Shown: positions 1 to 8,323, numbered from the stretch's first letter. The stretch is DNA of 64,000 bases from PALSA-610 sp038213435 (GCA_038213435.1 JBBQTI010000004.1:1-64000); one strand, 5' to 3'. Notes: generated by a model from the sequence alone, not told the origin. Numbers and translations: made by a program.

Positions 1-100
1 CATCACCGGCTCCGGCGACAAGGCGGAGGCGCGGGTGCGGTTCCGCGACGTTGGTGAGAAGACACTGTTGTTGTCGTGGGCGCCGCTGGCGCGCGTCTAA
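1..100 (+). CDS. pcrA: ATP-dependent DNA helicase PcrA/UvrD, C-terminal end only
   Basis: Only the last 32 residues of a superfamily 1 helicase lie in the window; the reading frame is open at the left edge and stops with TAA at 98-100. The tail reads GSGDKAEARVRF then GEKTLLLSWAPLARV, which matches the small C-terminal Tudor-like domain of actinobacterial PcrA/UvrD. That domain binds RNA polymerase in UvrD/PcrA proteins; the helicase acts in nucleotide excision repair and fork rescue. The stop overlaps the convergent gene on the minus strand by four bases. The family call rests on this short tail only. Confidence 0.6.
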   Translation, partial: ITGSGDKAEARVRFRDVGEKTLLLSWAPLARV

Positions 101-537
101 CCCGTCGTCTCTCCGGTCGTCGATGACGGCGTGAGATCGACGAAGACCGAGTCGGTCTGGCCGACGCTCCGGATGCTCACGGGGTATTGCGCCAAGTCGG
201 TGTCGTCGGGTGTTCGTGAGCCGCACTTCCAGTGGTCGCGCTTGCGCTGCAGCGGACAGTTCTCCGGTTGATCGACCTTGTAGGCGACGATGTTGCCGTT
301 GGCGATCGCGAGCCAGTAGCCGCAGTTGATGGCGCCGGGCTGGAAGAACGGACCCTGTTCCAGCCGGTGGCGGATGTCGGTCGCACTGCCGATGTTGAGC
401 GGGCCGCACGCGACGGTGCGGCCACCCCGTGTGCCGACCAGAATGGCGCCGGCGATGAAGAGGCCCGCCAGCACGACCGCGAGGGTTGCCGAGACGATCA
501 GCTTGATGTCTGAACTGCGGGCGCGAGAGGAGGCCAC
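97..537 (-). CDS. Small membrane-anchored protein of unknown function
   Basis: A 146-residue protein I do not recognise. A basic N-terminus is followed by one hydrophobic helix at about residues 13-35, so it is likely anchored in the membrane with a polar C-terminal domain outside. The outer part has four cysteines (in ACGPL, NCGYW, NCPLQ and KCGS), which could form disulphides. The start is GTG at 537, preceded by AAGGA six bases upstream. It ends convergent with the helicase gene, overlapping it by four bases. No enzymatic motif is visible. Confidence 0.6.
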   Translation of the reverse strand: MASSRARSSDIKLIVSATLAVVLAGLFIAGAILVGTRGGRTVACGPLNIGSATDIRHRLEQGPFFQPGAINCGYWLAIANGNIVAYKVDQPENCPLQRKRDHWKCGSRTPDDTDLAQYPVSIRSVGQTDSVFVDLTPSSTTGETTG

Positions 538-551
538 TGCGGGTCCTTGGC

Positions 552-557
552 TATGGT
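552..557 (+). promoter_or_regulatory. -10 element TATGGT of a leaderless start
   Basis: TATGGT lies six bases before the ATG at 564, with no Shine-Dalgarno. Spacing fits transcription starting at or next to the start codon, as in several other units of this window. Confidence 0.55.
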
Positions 558-563
558 GAGCCG

Positions 564-986
564 ATGCTGCGACGCTACCGCGTCGTCATCGCCAAGCCCG
601 GGCTGGATGGACACGATCGGGGGGCCAAAGTGATCGCACGGGCCCTGCGCGACGCGGGGTTCGAGGTCGTGTACACCGGTCTGTTCCAGACGGCGGAGCT
701 CGTGGCGGAGGCGGCATTGCAAGAAGACGCCGACGCGGTCGGCTTGTCGGTGTTGTCGGGCGCGCACATGACGCTCATCCCCAAGATCGTCGACGAGCTG
801 CGCGCCCGCGACCTCGCCGACGTGCTGGTGTTCGCGGGCGGGATCATCCCCGAGGAAGACCGCCCCGCATTGGCCGCGGCCGGTGTTGCGGCAGTGTTCA
901 CGCCCGGCGCTCCATTCGGCGAGATCGTCGACTGGCTCGAGACCACACTCGATTCGCACACTTCACTCGAACGCAATCAGGAGTAG
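564..986 (+). CDS. Stand-alone cobalamin-binding domain (methylmalonyl-CoA mutase C-terminal type)
   Basis: This 140-residue protein is the B12-binding half of acyl-CoA mutases without the catalytic barrel. The cobalamin motif DxHxxG is intact as DGHDRG at residues 15-20 (His17 is the expected lower cobalt ligand), followed by the SxL-type segment in GLSVLSG and the GG motif in FAGGIIP. In split mutases such a small subunit pairs with a separate large subunit, which is not encoded here. It sits four bases before sucC, so it is probably cotranscribed with succinyl-CoA synthetase, the step that consumes succinyl-CoA, product of methylmalonyl-CoA mutase. Could alternatively serve ethylmalonyl- or isobutyryl-CoA mutase. 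Confidence 0.85.
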   Translation: MLRRYRVVIAKPGLDGHDRGAKVIARALRDAGFEVVYTGLFQTAELVAEAALQEDADAVGLSVLSGAHMTLIPKIVDELRARDLADVLVFAGGIIPEEDRPALAAAGVAAVFTPGAPFGEIVDWLETTLDSHTSLERNQE

Positions 987-989
987 TTC

Positions 990-2138
990 GTGGATCTCTT
1001 CGAGTATCAAGGGAAGCAGCTGTTCGCGCGCTACGGCATCCCCGTATCCCCGGGCGGCGTCGCCGACACCGTCGACGAGGCGGTGCGGGCGGCCGACGCG
1101 GCCGGCTATCCGGTCGTGGTCAAGGCGCAGGTGCAGGTCGGCGGCCGGGGTAAGGCCGGCGGGATCAAGCTGGCGGAGAACGCCGACGAGGTTCGCACCC
1201 ACGCCGGCAACATCCTGGGGATGGACATCAAGGGTCACGTCGTGCATCGGGTCTGGATCGAGCACGCGTCCGACATCGCGGAGGAGTACTACGCGTCCTT
1301 CACACTCGATCGTGGCGCGAAGAAGTACCTCGGGATGTTGAGCGCGCAAGGCGGCGTCGAGATCGAGACGGTTGCGGAGGAGAACCCGGATGCCATCGCT
1401 CGGCTGTCGATCGATCCGGTCGACGGGTTGAGCGACGCGACGTGCCGGGCATGGGTCGAAGAGGCGAGGCTCAGTCCGGCCGCAACCGATGGCGCGGTCG
1501 ACATCCTCGTGAAGCTCTTCCACGCGTACGTCGACGGTGATGCCGATCTCGTCGAGATAAATCCGTTGGTCCTCACGCCGGACGGGAAGGTCCACGCGCT
1601 CGACGCCAAGGTGTCGCTCGACGAAAACGCGCGGTTTCGTCATCCGGAGTGGGACGAGCTGGTCGGCCTCGAGAAGACGGACGCGCGCGAGTTCGAGGCG
1701 GCCGAGAAGGGGTTGCAGTACGTGGGTCTGGACGGCAACGTCGGCGTCATCGCGAACGGTGCGGGCCTCGCGATGGCGACCTGCGACATCGTGCACGAGG
1801 TCGGCGGACGCCCGGCGAACTTCCTCGACATCGGCGGCGGCGCCAGCGCGCAAGTGATGGCCAACGCGCTCGAGGTGATCAACAACGATCCGTCGGTGCA
1901 GTCGATCTTCATCAACATCTTCGGGGGCATTACCAAGGGTGAGGAGGTCGCGAACGGCATCGTGCAAGCACTGGAGCAGGTTGCGATCGCATCACCGATC
2001 GTTATCCGCCTCGACGGAACGAACGCCGACCAAGGCCGTGCGATCCTCTCCGGCTACGAATCGGACCGGCTGGTGAGCAAACCGACGATGGTGGACGCGG
2101 CGCGTACGGCCGTGGCGATGGCGGAGGCGCGATCGTGA
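990..2138 (+). CDS. sucC: Succinate-CoA ligase (ADP-forming) beta subunit
   Basis: Beta subunit of succinyl-CoA synthetase, 382 residues, normal length. It begins MDLFEYQGKQLFARYGIP, the typical start of the ATP-grasp domain, and contains KAQVQVGGRGKAGG (nucleotide grasp), EINPLV (metal ligands) and the C-terminal ligase domain with IFGGITK. The enzyme interconverts succinyl-CoA and succinate in the TCA cycle with formation of ATP or GTP. The start is GTG at 990 with AGGAG six bases upstream. Its stop overlaps the sucD start by four bases (GTGA), implying coupled translation and stoichiometric subunits. Confidence 0.97.
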   Translation: MDLFEYQGKQLFARYGIPVSPGGVADTVDEAVRAADAAGYPVVVKAQVQVGGRGKAGGIKLAENADEVRTHAGNILGMDIKGHVVHRVWIEHASDIAEEYYASFTLDRGAKKYLGMLSAQGGVEIETVAEENPDAIARLSIDPVDGLSDATCRAWVEEARLSPAATDGAVDILVKLFHAYVDGDADLVEINPLVLTPDGKVHALDAKVSLDENARFRHPEWDELVGLEKTDAREFEAAEKGLQYVGLDGNVGVIANGAGLAMATCDIVHEVGGRPANFLDIGGGASAQVMANALEVINNDPSVQSIFINIFGGITKGEEVANGIVQALEQVAIASPIVIRLDGTNADQGRAILSGYESDRLVSKPTMVDAARTAVAMAEARS

Positions 2139-3019
2139 GCATCTTGGTGAACGCCGACACGCGGGTGATCGTGCAGGGCATCACCGGCGGCCAAGGCCGG
2201 TTCTACGGCCTGCGCAACCGCGCGTACGGAACGTCGGTCGTCGGCGGGGTGAGCCCGAAGAAGGCCGGTACCGATGTCGAAGGCATTCCCGTGTTCGCGT
2301 CGGTGGCCGACGCGGTGCGCGAAACCGGTGCGACCGTGACGATGGTGATCGTGCCCGCGGCCGGGGCTGCGAGCGCGGTGCTCGAAGCCGCCGAAGCGGG
2401 CCTGCAGCTCATCGTTGTGGTTACCGAGGGCATTCCTGTACACGACGAGGCCCGCTTCTACAACGAGGTGCAGCGCGACTTCCCGTCGTCGCGCATCCTC
2501 GGACCGAACTGTCCGGGGCTCCTCACCGTCGGCGAGTGCAACATCGGTTTCATCCCGGCCGAGGTCGCGCGGCCCGGCGGGCCGGTTGGCATCGTGTCGC
2601 GGTCCGGCACGCTCACCTATCAAGCGCTGAACGACCTCGCCCAGAAGGGCATTGGCGTTACGACGTGCGTCGGCATCGGCGGTGATCCCGTACCGGGGAC
2701 GAGCTTCATCGACTGCTTGTCGTTGTTCGAAGCTGATCCCGATACGAAAGCCGTGGTCATGTTCGGAGAGATCGGGGGCTCGGCGGAGGAGGAAGCCGCC
2801 GACTTCATCCGCGCCAAGATGTCGAAGCCCGTTGTCAGCTACATCGCAGGCGTCACGGCCCCTCCGGGTAAGAAGATGGGGCACGCGGGGGCGATCGTCT
2901 CCGGATCGAAGGGCACCGCGCAGGCGAAGATGGAAGCTCTCGAGGCGGCCGGAGTTCGTGTCGCGACGAATCCCACCGCCGCGGGAGAGCTGATGGCCGA
3001 GGTCGTGCGCGGGCTCTAG
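2135..3019 (+). CDS. sucD: Succinate-CoA ligase alpha subunit
   Basis: Alpha subunit, 294 residues, complete. N-terminal CoA-binding Rossmann domain with QGITGGQGRFYG and GVSPKKAGT; the phosphorylated active-site histidine lies in GHAGAIVSG near residue 246, and GPNCPGLLT is the family signature. Together with SucC it makes the TCA-cycle succinyl-CoA synthetase. Start GTG at 2135 overlaps the sucC stop. The gene is followed after about 200 bases by a strong hairpin that probably ends the operon. Confidence 0.97.
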   Translation: MSILVNADTRVIVQGITGGQGRFYGLRNRAYGTSVVGGVSPKKAGTDVEGIPVFASVADAVRETGATVTMVIVPAAGAASAVLEAAEAGLQLIVVVTEGIPVHDEARFYNEVQRDFPSSRILGPNCPGLLTVGECNIGFIPAEVARPGGPVGIVSRSGTLTYQALNDLAQKGIGVTTCVGIGGDPVPGTSFIDCLSLFEADPDTKAVVMFGEIGGSAEEEAADFIRAKMSKPVVSYIAGVTAPPGKKMGHAGAIVSGSKGTAQAKMEALEAAGVRVATNPTAAGELMAEVVRGL

Positions 3020-3225
3020 CGCGATGCGCGAGATACGACGGCGTGCGCCGGGGTTCAGCTCGTTGAGCATGTACACGCGTCGCGGTTTATCTCGACGAGG
3101 GTCATCGGCCGGTCGTTGCGAGCGAGGACGGCCAGCGTGGTCGGGCGGCGGACCGCCCCGATGCGATGCGAGCGAGCGAGCCGACCGTACCTCTTCCCTG
3201 CGACATCTACCGGTACCACCCCGCG

Positions 3226-3268
3226 AACCTGTGTTGAAGATTCTTCGCGAGAATCTCCAACACAGGTT
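3226..3268. terminator. Strong bidirectional hairpin terminator
   Basis: AACCTGTGTTG at 3226-3236 pairs fully with CAACACAGGTT at 3258-3268; after one A/C mismatch, AGATTCT at 3238-3244 pairs with AGAATCT at 3250-3256, leaving a five-base loop. It lies between sucD on plus and the minus-strand gene ending at 3314, so it can serve both. No long U-tract follows, as is common in actinobacteria. The rest of the 3020-3313 gap shows no gene. Confidence 0.75.
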
Positions 3269-3313
3269 TACGGGGCTGTCACGGCGCGATGGGGTTCGGC
3301 TCGGCGAGGCGGG

Positions 3314-3784
3314 TCAGACGACCGGAGGCGCGGAACCGCTCGCCGGTTCCTGCATCCGTAGTACGGCGGCGACGAGCAACGCGATCGCCGCCAGCAGCAT
3401 CAAGAACAGCCCGATCCCCTTGTCCAAGGGGCTCGTGCTCTGAATCAGGAAGGCCAGCATCATGATCGTGGCTTGAAGCCCGAGCACGAGATGGATCTGG
3501 TTCCAGTCCAGCCCCAGCACCTTCTCCGGAGGCTTCACTCCCGAGGCGAACGCGTCGACCGCCACGTGCGCGGCCATGACGATACCGAGCAGCGCGGGGA
3601 TCGTCGCGACGAGGAAGCGCCCGCTGCTCCACGCGTTCCCGCCACCGGTGGAAACGTGGATCGTGATGTCGCCGAACGTGACGGTGGCCTTCGCTTTGGT
3701 GAAGTCCAGGAATGAGGCGATCAACATCACCGCGCCCGCGATCAGGATGACGAGGTTGGCGGTCGAAAGCTTGAGCTGGTTCAT
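3314..3784 (-). CDS. Four-helix membrane protein of unknown function (paralogue of upstream gene)
   Basis: A 156-residue integral membrane protein with four predicted helices (about 10-28, 57-78, 98-116, 122-142) and a short polar loop between helices 1 and 2 rich in Gly and Thr. It shares layout and local sequence with the 134-residue product just upstream: NxLVILIAGAVML and EIVIMAAGGAMLV, then DWNQIHLVLG and TWEQVQLAIG before helix 3. The two look like a tandem duplication. The start has AGGAG seven bases upstream, and only eight bases separate the genes. I cannot assign a function. Confidence 0.75.
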   Translation of the reverse strand: MNQLKLSTANLVILIAGAVMLIASFLDFTKAKATVTFGDITIHVSTGGGNAWSSGRFLVATIPALLGIVMAAHVAVDAFASGVKPPEKVLGLDWNQIHLVLGLQATIMMLAFLIQSTSPLDKGIGLFLMLLAAIALLVAAVLRMQEPASGSAPPVV

Positions 3785-3792
3785 CTCTGCTC

Positions 3793-4197
3793 CTAGCCGA
3801 TCGCGCCGGTATTGCGTTCACGTTGGAGCAGCACGGCGCCGACCAAGAGCGCGATCCCGCCGAGAATCTCGAACCATTGACCGATCTGCTTGTCGCCGGT
3901 GTCGGTGAGGAGCCACCCGATCGCCATCAGTCCGGCCATGGCGCCGATTGCGAGCTGCACCTGCTCCCACGTGAAGCCGACCACGGAGCCGGGAAGCTCG
4001 ACACCGCCGAACTTCGTCAGCGCGATCTGAAGCGCCATCACCACGCCGTAGATCGGCAGAAGGGTGGCAATGGGGAACAGGTGGCTACCCCATGCGCTCC
4101 TGTCGCCGTAGAAGTGCAGGAACGAGAAGACGAGCATGGCGCCGCCGGCGGCCATGATCACGATCTCGCCGGGCGTGAGCGAGTGCCGATCAGCCAT
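3793..4197 (-). CDS. Four-helix membrane protein of unknown function
   Basis: A 134-residue protein with four hydrophobic helices (about 10-28, 40-60, 80-98, 106-125), paralogous to the downstream gene in the same operon. An in-frame upstream ATG exists, but the ATG at 4197 is preceded by GAGGAGAAC at ideal spacing, and the peptide from there begins MADRHSLTPGE, so I take it as the start. Divergent from purN. The pair could form a hetero-oligomeric membrane complex, but nothing in the sequence shows a transported substrate. Confidence 0.75.
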   Translation of the reverse strand: MADRHSLTPGEIVIMAAGGAMLVFSFLHFYGDRSAWGSHLFPIATLLPIYGVVMALQIALTKFGGVELPGSVVGFTWEQVQLAIGAMAGLMAIGWLLTDTGDKQIGQWFEILGGIALLVGAVLLQRERNTGAIG

Positions 4198-4288
4198 GGA
4201 TTGTTCTCCTCGTGTTACCGGGAAGTGAAACATCTTTCCGGTCGGGTCCCGGGGATTTCCGGCCGAGGACGTCCGCGACAGCGGGAGA

Positions 4289-4294
4289 TAGGGT
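4289..4294 (+). promoter_or_regulatory. -10 element TAGGGT before purN
   Basis: TAGGGT ends seven bases before the purN ATG at 4302, consistent with a leaderless or near-leaderless transcript. Confidence 0.45.
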
Positions 4295-4301
4295 GCCGGG
4301 C

Positions 4302-4859
4302 ATGCGGGTCGCCGTCCTGGCATCGGGCAGTGGGACCATCCTCGAGGCCCTGCTCGGACGGAGGTTGCCGATCGTCGCGGTGGTCACCGATCGGCCGTGC
4401 GGCGCCCTCGAGATCGCTCGGGAGAACGGCGTCCCGGCCGAGCTCGTCGAGCGAGCCGACTTCGGTCCGGGCTTCGACCGCGTCGCGTACACCCACGACA
4501 TCGTCGACGTGCTGCAGCGCCACGAGGCCGATCTCGTCGCAATAGCCGGATTCGGAACGATCCTGTCGAAGCCGTTCGTCGATGCGTACGGAGGGCACGC
4601 GGTCAACACCCATCCCGCGCTGCTTCCTTCGTTCAAGGGCTGGCACGCCGTGCGCGACGCGCTGGAGTTCGGAGTCAAGGTGACCGGTACGACCGTTCAT
4701 CTCGTCACCGAGGACGTCGACTCCGGTCCGATCCTCGCCCAAGAGGCCGTTACCGTCCGCGACGACGACACGGAGGCGACCCTGCACGAACGCATCAAGC
4801 AAGTGGAACGCCGCCTGTACCCCGACGTGATCGAAAGGCTCGTGAGGGCCCGCGCATGA
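4302..4859 (+). CDS. purN: Phosphoribosylglycinamide formyltransferase
   Basis: GAR transformylase, 185 residues, transfers a formyl group from 10-formyl-tetrahydrofolate to GAR in purine synthesis. The N-terminal MRVAVLASGSGTI forms the phosphate-binding loop; the catalytic Asn and His are in VNTHPALLPSFKG and the catalytic Asp in EDVDSGPIL. The open frame extends 30 codons upstream, but homologues begin at this ATG and a -10-like box sits seven bases before it. The stop overlaps purH (ATGA). Operon purN-purH-folD groups two folate-dependent purine steps with the supply of one-carbon folates. Confidence 0.93.
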   Translation: MRVAVLASGSGTILEALLGRRLPIVAVVTDRPCGALEIARENGVPAELVERADFGPGFDRVAYTHDIVDVLQRHEADLVAIAGFGTILSKPFVDAYGGHAVNTHPALLPSFKGWHAVRDALEFGVKVTGTTVHLVTEDVDSGPILAQEAVTVRDDDTEATLHERIKQVERRLYPDVIERLVRARA

Positions 4860-6379
4860 GCACGAGGACGAAGATCAAACGTGCCTTGCTCTCGGTCTAC
4901 GACAAGACCGGCCTGATCGAGCTCGCGAAAGGTCTGCACGAGCTCGGTGTAGAGCTCGTGTCCTCGGGCAACACCTCGGCCGCACTCGTTGCGGCCGGCA
5001 TCCCCGTCACGCGAGTCGAACAGGTGACCGGCTCGCCCGAGATGCTCGATGGTCGGGTCAAGACGCTGCACCCGAAGATCCACGGTGGTCTGCTCGCCGA
5101 TCTCGGCAACGAGAGCCATCGTCGCGACCTCGACCTGCACGGCATCCTGCCTTTCGAGCTCGTCGTGTCGAATCTCTATCCGTTCGAGGAACGCCCGGAC
5201 ATCGAGACCATCGACATCGGCGGTCCGGCGATGACGAGGGCGGCCGCCAAGAACCACGCATGGGTCACCATCGTCACGAGTCCCGACCAGTACGCCCCAC
5301 TACTGACCGAGCTGCACGCGCACGACGGCACGGTCGGTCGCGAGACCCGCGCCGCTTTCGCGCGCGCGGCCTTCGCGCGCACCGCCGCGTACGACGCCGC
5401 GATCGTCACGTGGCTCCAGGCGGGCGAGCTCCTGCCCGAGCACGTCGTCGTCGCGCTCGAACGCACCGACGAGACGCTCCGCTACGGCGAGAATCCGCAC
5501 CAGCAAGGCGCGCGGTATCGCCGGGCCGGCACCAGGAGCTGGTGGGACGACGTGCGCCGGCACGGCGGGCTCGCGCTTTCCTACCTCAATTACTACGACG
5601 CCGACGCGGCCTGGAAGCTCGTGCACGATCTCGGCGACGGTCCGGCGTGCGCCATCATCAAGCATGCCAACCCGTGCGGCGTCTCGGTCGACGACGAGCT
5701 CGAGTCGGCCTACCAGCGCGCGCTCGAGGGCGACGAGCGATCGGCGTTCGGCGGGGTCGTCGCGCTGAACCGGCCGATCGACGCGGCGACCGTCGCGCGG
5801 ATGGTCGCGGGCCCGCAGGCCGACGTCGTCATCGCGCCCGGCTTCGCGCCCGGCACGATCGAGGCTCTGCAAAAGAAGCGCAAGAACACGCGCCTCCTCG
5901 AGGCGCCCGCGCCCGGCGCCGACCCGATCGATTTCCGGCAGATCTCGGGCGGATTCCTCGTACAGGACGCGCACCACTTCGCGTCGACCCGCAGCGACTG
6001 GCGTGTCGTCACCAAAGTCGCGCCCACACCCGAGCAGTGGCGCGATCTCGAGCTCGCGTGGCGCATCTGCGGGCACGTGAAGTCGAATGCGATCGTGCTC
6101 GTCAAGGACGGCCAGGCCGTCGGGATCGGTGCGGGGCAGCAGGACCGAGTCTCCCCGGGCGAGATCGCGGCCAAGAAAGCGGCGGGCCGGGCGCGCGGCG
6201 GCGCGGCCGCGAGCGACGCGTTCTACCCGTTCGAGGACGGCGTCGAGGCCGCGGCGGCCGCGGGCGTCGCGGCGGTGATCCAACCGGGAGGCGCGATGCG
6301 CGACGAGCAGGTGATCGAACGCGCCGACGAGCTCGGGCTGGCCATGGTGTTCACCGGCGAACGTCATTTCCTCCACTGA
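4856..6379 (+). CDS. purH: Bifunctional AICAR transformylase / IMP cyclohydrolase
   Basis: 507 residues, catalysing the last two steps of IMP synthesis. The N-terminal cyclohydrolase (MGS-like) domain carries KTLHPKIHGGLL; the C-terminal transformylase carries LRYGENPHQ, IIKHANPCGV and KSNAIVLVKDGQ, with the usual His/Lys catalytic region in KHANP. The open frame starts far upstream inside purN, but the ATG at 4856 gives the standard N-terminus KIKRALLSVYDKTG. Overlaps purN by four bases and folD by one (TGATG). Confidence 0.96.
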   Translation: MSTRTKIKRALLSVYDKTGLIELAKGLHELGVELVSSGNTSAALVAAGIPVTRVEQVTGSPEMLDGRVKTLHPKIHGGLLADLGNESHRRDLDLHGILPFELVVSNLYPFEERPDIETIDIGGPAMTRAAAKNHAWVTIVTSPDQYAPLLTELHAHDGTVGRETRAAFARAAFARTAAYDAAIVTWLQAGELLPEHVVVALERTDETLRYGENPHQQGARYRRAGTRSWWDDVRRHGGLALSYLNYYDADAAWKLVHDLGDGPACAIIKHANPCGVSVDDELESAYQRALEGDERSAFGGVVALNRPIDAATVARMVAGPQADVVIAPGFAPGTIEALQKKRKNTRLLEAPAPGADPIDFRQISGGFLVQDAHHFASTRSDWRVVTKVAPTPEQWRDLELAWRICGHVKSNAIVLVKDGQAVGIGAGQQDRVSPGEIAAKKAAGRARGGAAASDAFYPFEDGVEAAAAAGVAAVIQPGGAMRDEQVIERADELGLAMVFTGERHFLH

Positions 6380-7254
6380 TGGCGGCGACGCTCCTCGACG
6401 GGAACGCGTTGCTCGAGACGGTGAAGGACGACCTGCGTGCGCGCATCGAGAGACTTGCCGAGCGGGGCATCACGCCGGGACTCGGCACCATCCTTGTCGG
6501 CGACGATGCGCCGAGCCACGCGTACGTACGCCTGAAGCGCGAGGACTCCGCCGAGGTCGGCGTGCGATCGGTCCACACCGAGCTTCCGGCGACGGTCAGC
6601 CAATGGGAGCTGCACGAGGTCATCAACCGCTATAACGGTGATCCCGACGTCGACGCCTACATCCTCCAGGTGCCGCTCCCCGACCATCTCGACGCCGAGG
6701 CCGCGCTCCTTGCGATCGATCCGGCCAAGGACGCGGACGGGTTGCACCCGGTCAACCTCGGTCAGCTCGTCATGGGCGTGGCGGATGCCCCCCGTCCCTG
6801 CACGCCCCTCGGGATCCAGGCGCTGCTCGTGACGTACAAGGTCCCGATCGAGGGTCAGCACGTCGTCATCATCGGGCGCGGGCTCACCATCGGCCGGCCG
6901 CTCGCCAACCTCCTCTCGCTGAAGGAGGCCAATGCCAACGCGACCGTCACCGTGTGTCACACGGGGACCCATTTCCTGCCCGAGTACACGAAGGAGGCCG
7001 ACATCATCGTGGCGGCCGCCGGTCGGCCGTCGATTCTGACGCCCGACATGGTCCGACCCGGTGCCGCCGTCGTCGGAGCCGGCGCGACGATGCGCGGTCG
7101 CACGGTCGTGCCCGACGTGGACGAGTCGTGCGCCGAGGTCGCGGGCTGGATCACACCGCGGCTGGGCGGGGTCGGTCCCACGACGCGGGCGATGCTGCTC
7201 CGCCAGACTGTCGAGACCGCGGAACGACGAGCAACTCCGGGAGGGACCCGATGA
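6379..7254 (+). CDS. folD: Methylenetetrahydrofolate dehydrogenase / cyclohydrolase
   Basis: 291 residues. FolD oxidises 5,10-methylene-THF and hydrolyses the product to 10-formyl-THF, the cofactor used by PurN and PurH encoded just upstream. The catalytic Tyr/Lys pair lies in SHAYVRLKREDS, QVPLPDHL and DADGLHPVNLG are family signatures, and the NAD(P)-binding segment is GRGLTIGRPLANLL. It begins at ATG 6379, sharing one base with the purH stop, and its own stop overlaps the next small gene. Confidence 0.95.
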   Translation: MAATLLDGNALLETVKDDLRARIERLAERGITPGLGTILVGDDAPSHAYVRLKREDSAEVGVRSVHTELPATVSQWELHEVINRYNGDPDVDAYILQVPLPDHLDAEAALLAIDPAKDADGLHPVNLGQLVMGVADAPRPCTPLGIQALLVTYKVPIEGQHVVIIGRGLTIGRPLANLLSLKEANANATVTVCHTGTHFLPEYTKEADIIVAAAGRPSILTPDMVRPGAAVVGAGATMRGRTVVPDVDESCAEVAGWITPRLGGVGPTTRAMLLRQTVETAERRATPGGTR

Positions 7255-7457
7255 CTGCAGCACCCCAGGCCGCCCCGCACTGCGCCGTCTGCGGTACGCC
7301 GGTGTCGTCCGACGCCCAACGGTGCCCATCCTGCGGGTTGTCGCATCCGGCGGCGAGAGGCGGCAGCGTGCTCGGCCGGCACGGCCTGTGGTTGATCGCG
7401 GCGGTGTTGCTCGCGGTGTACGTCGTCGTGTTGCTGATCGTCGTTGCCGCCCGCTGA
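7251..7457 (+). CDS. Small zinc-ribbon membrane protein
   Basis: A 68-residue protein with two CxxC pairs (CAVCG and CPSCG at about residues 13-31) forming a probable zinc ribbon, then one hydrophobic helix at about 43-65 ending the protein. GGGAGGGA precedes ATG 7251, which overlaps the folD stop (ATGA). Too short to assign a role; the layout resembles small zinc-ribbon peptides that anchor or sense at the membrane. Confidence 0.75.
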   Translation: MTAAPQAAPHCAVCGTPVSSDAQRCPSCGLSHPAARGGSVLGRHGLWLIAAVLLAVYVVVLLIVVAAR

Positions 7458-7516
7458 GTCACTGAATTCGTCCCGCGACCGCCCCGGGACCGAAGATCAG
7501 GGCGGAGGGATTGCCC

Positions 7517-8302
7517 GTGCTGCTGGCTGAGCTGAACGTGCGTCACACTCGCCGGCACATGCCGACGCGCCGGGTCGCGCTCGACGGCGCATATCTCCCG
7601 GCCTCGGGTCCGGCACACGGCGTCGCGCTGCTCGCCGCGTTGGTGGCGACGAACCTTCCCGCGATCGACCAGGAACAACGCGAGCTGTTGCCGCGGCTGC
7701 TCCACGACGCGCGTCGTGGCCTCGCGATCCCGCGGATCGCGCTGCGCCACCGGCTGCAGTACGACGTGCACGGGCTCGACCGTTCGCGGCATCGGATGCT
7801 CGGCGAGGACGGTCGCCTAGTCGTAGAGCTCGATATTCACGGTGCGCCGATACCCCAGGTCCTCGGCGCGGTCATGGGTGCCGCGGCCCTGCACCCGAGC
7901 GGACGGACGGTGGCGTTGGACGCGATTCGCCGGGTCGTCGAGGGGCGTTGGGGTGGGCTCGAGCCCGACGTCGAGATACGAGTTGTCGCGCACGCTGCAT
8001 GGAACGGAATCCGCCCGCCGCTCGCGTCTGCGGGCGAATGGAGGCCGGGGGGTCCCCCCGAGGAGTTGTTGTGGAGAGGTGTCGGGCCCGACCGCCGCTG
8101 GGCGATGGAGGTGCTGGGTCTGCGCGCCGGCATGGACGTCGAGCGTGACGACGTCAACCGGCGGTTCCGACGCCTGCTGCGCGATGCCCATCCCGACAGT
8201 GGCGGGGCGAGCGCGAGCGCGGCGTCGCGCATCGCCGAGCTGACGGAGGCCCGAACGATCCTGATGTCGGTCGCGACCGATTCGGTAGCGGCGGGGGGCT
8301 AG
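7517..8302 (+). CDS. J-domain protein, J-domain at the C-terminus
   Basis: 261 residues. The last 70 residues look like a J-domain: RWAMEVLGL opens it and the HPD triad that stimulates Hsp70 is present in DAHPDSGG. The first 190 residues show no known domain; they contain a segment on inhibitors of clear assignment, LVVELDIHGAPIPQVLG, with alternating hydrophobics. A TTG at 7511 extends the frame, but GGAGG at 7504-7508 is eight bases before GTG 7517, which I prefer. No dnaK lies nearby. It may target Hsp70 to a specific client. Confidence 0.7.
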   Translation: MLLAELNVRHTRRHMPTRRVALDGAYLPASGPAHGVALLAALVATNLPAIDQEQRELLPRLLHDARRGLAIPRIALRHRLQYDVHGLDRSRHRMLGEDGRLVVELDIHGAPIPQVLGAVMGAAALHPSGRTVALDAIRRVVEGRWGGLEPDVEIRVVAHAAWNGIRPPLASAGEWRPGGPPEELLWRGVGPDRRWAMEVLGLRAGMDVERDDVNRRFRRLLRDAHPDSGGASASAASRIAELTEARTILMSVATDSVAAGG

Positions 8303-8310
8303 CGGGCGGC

Positions 8311-8316
8311 TAGCTT
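8311..8316 (+). promoter_or_regulatory. -10 element TAGCTT before mdh
   Basis: TAGCTT ends seven bases before the GTG start of mdh and no Shine-Dalgarno is present, the leaderless pattern seen repeatedly here. Confidence 0.5.
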
Positions 8317-8323
8317 CGGCTCC

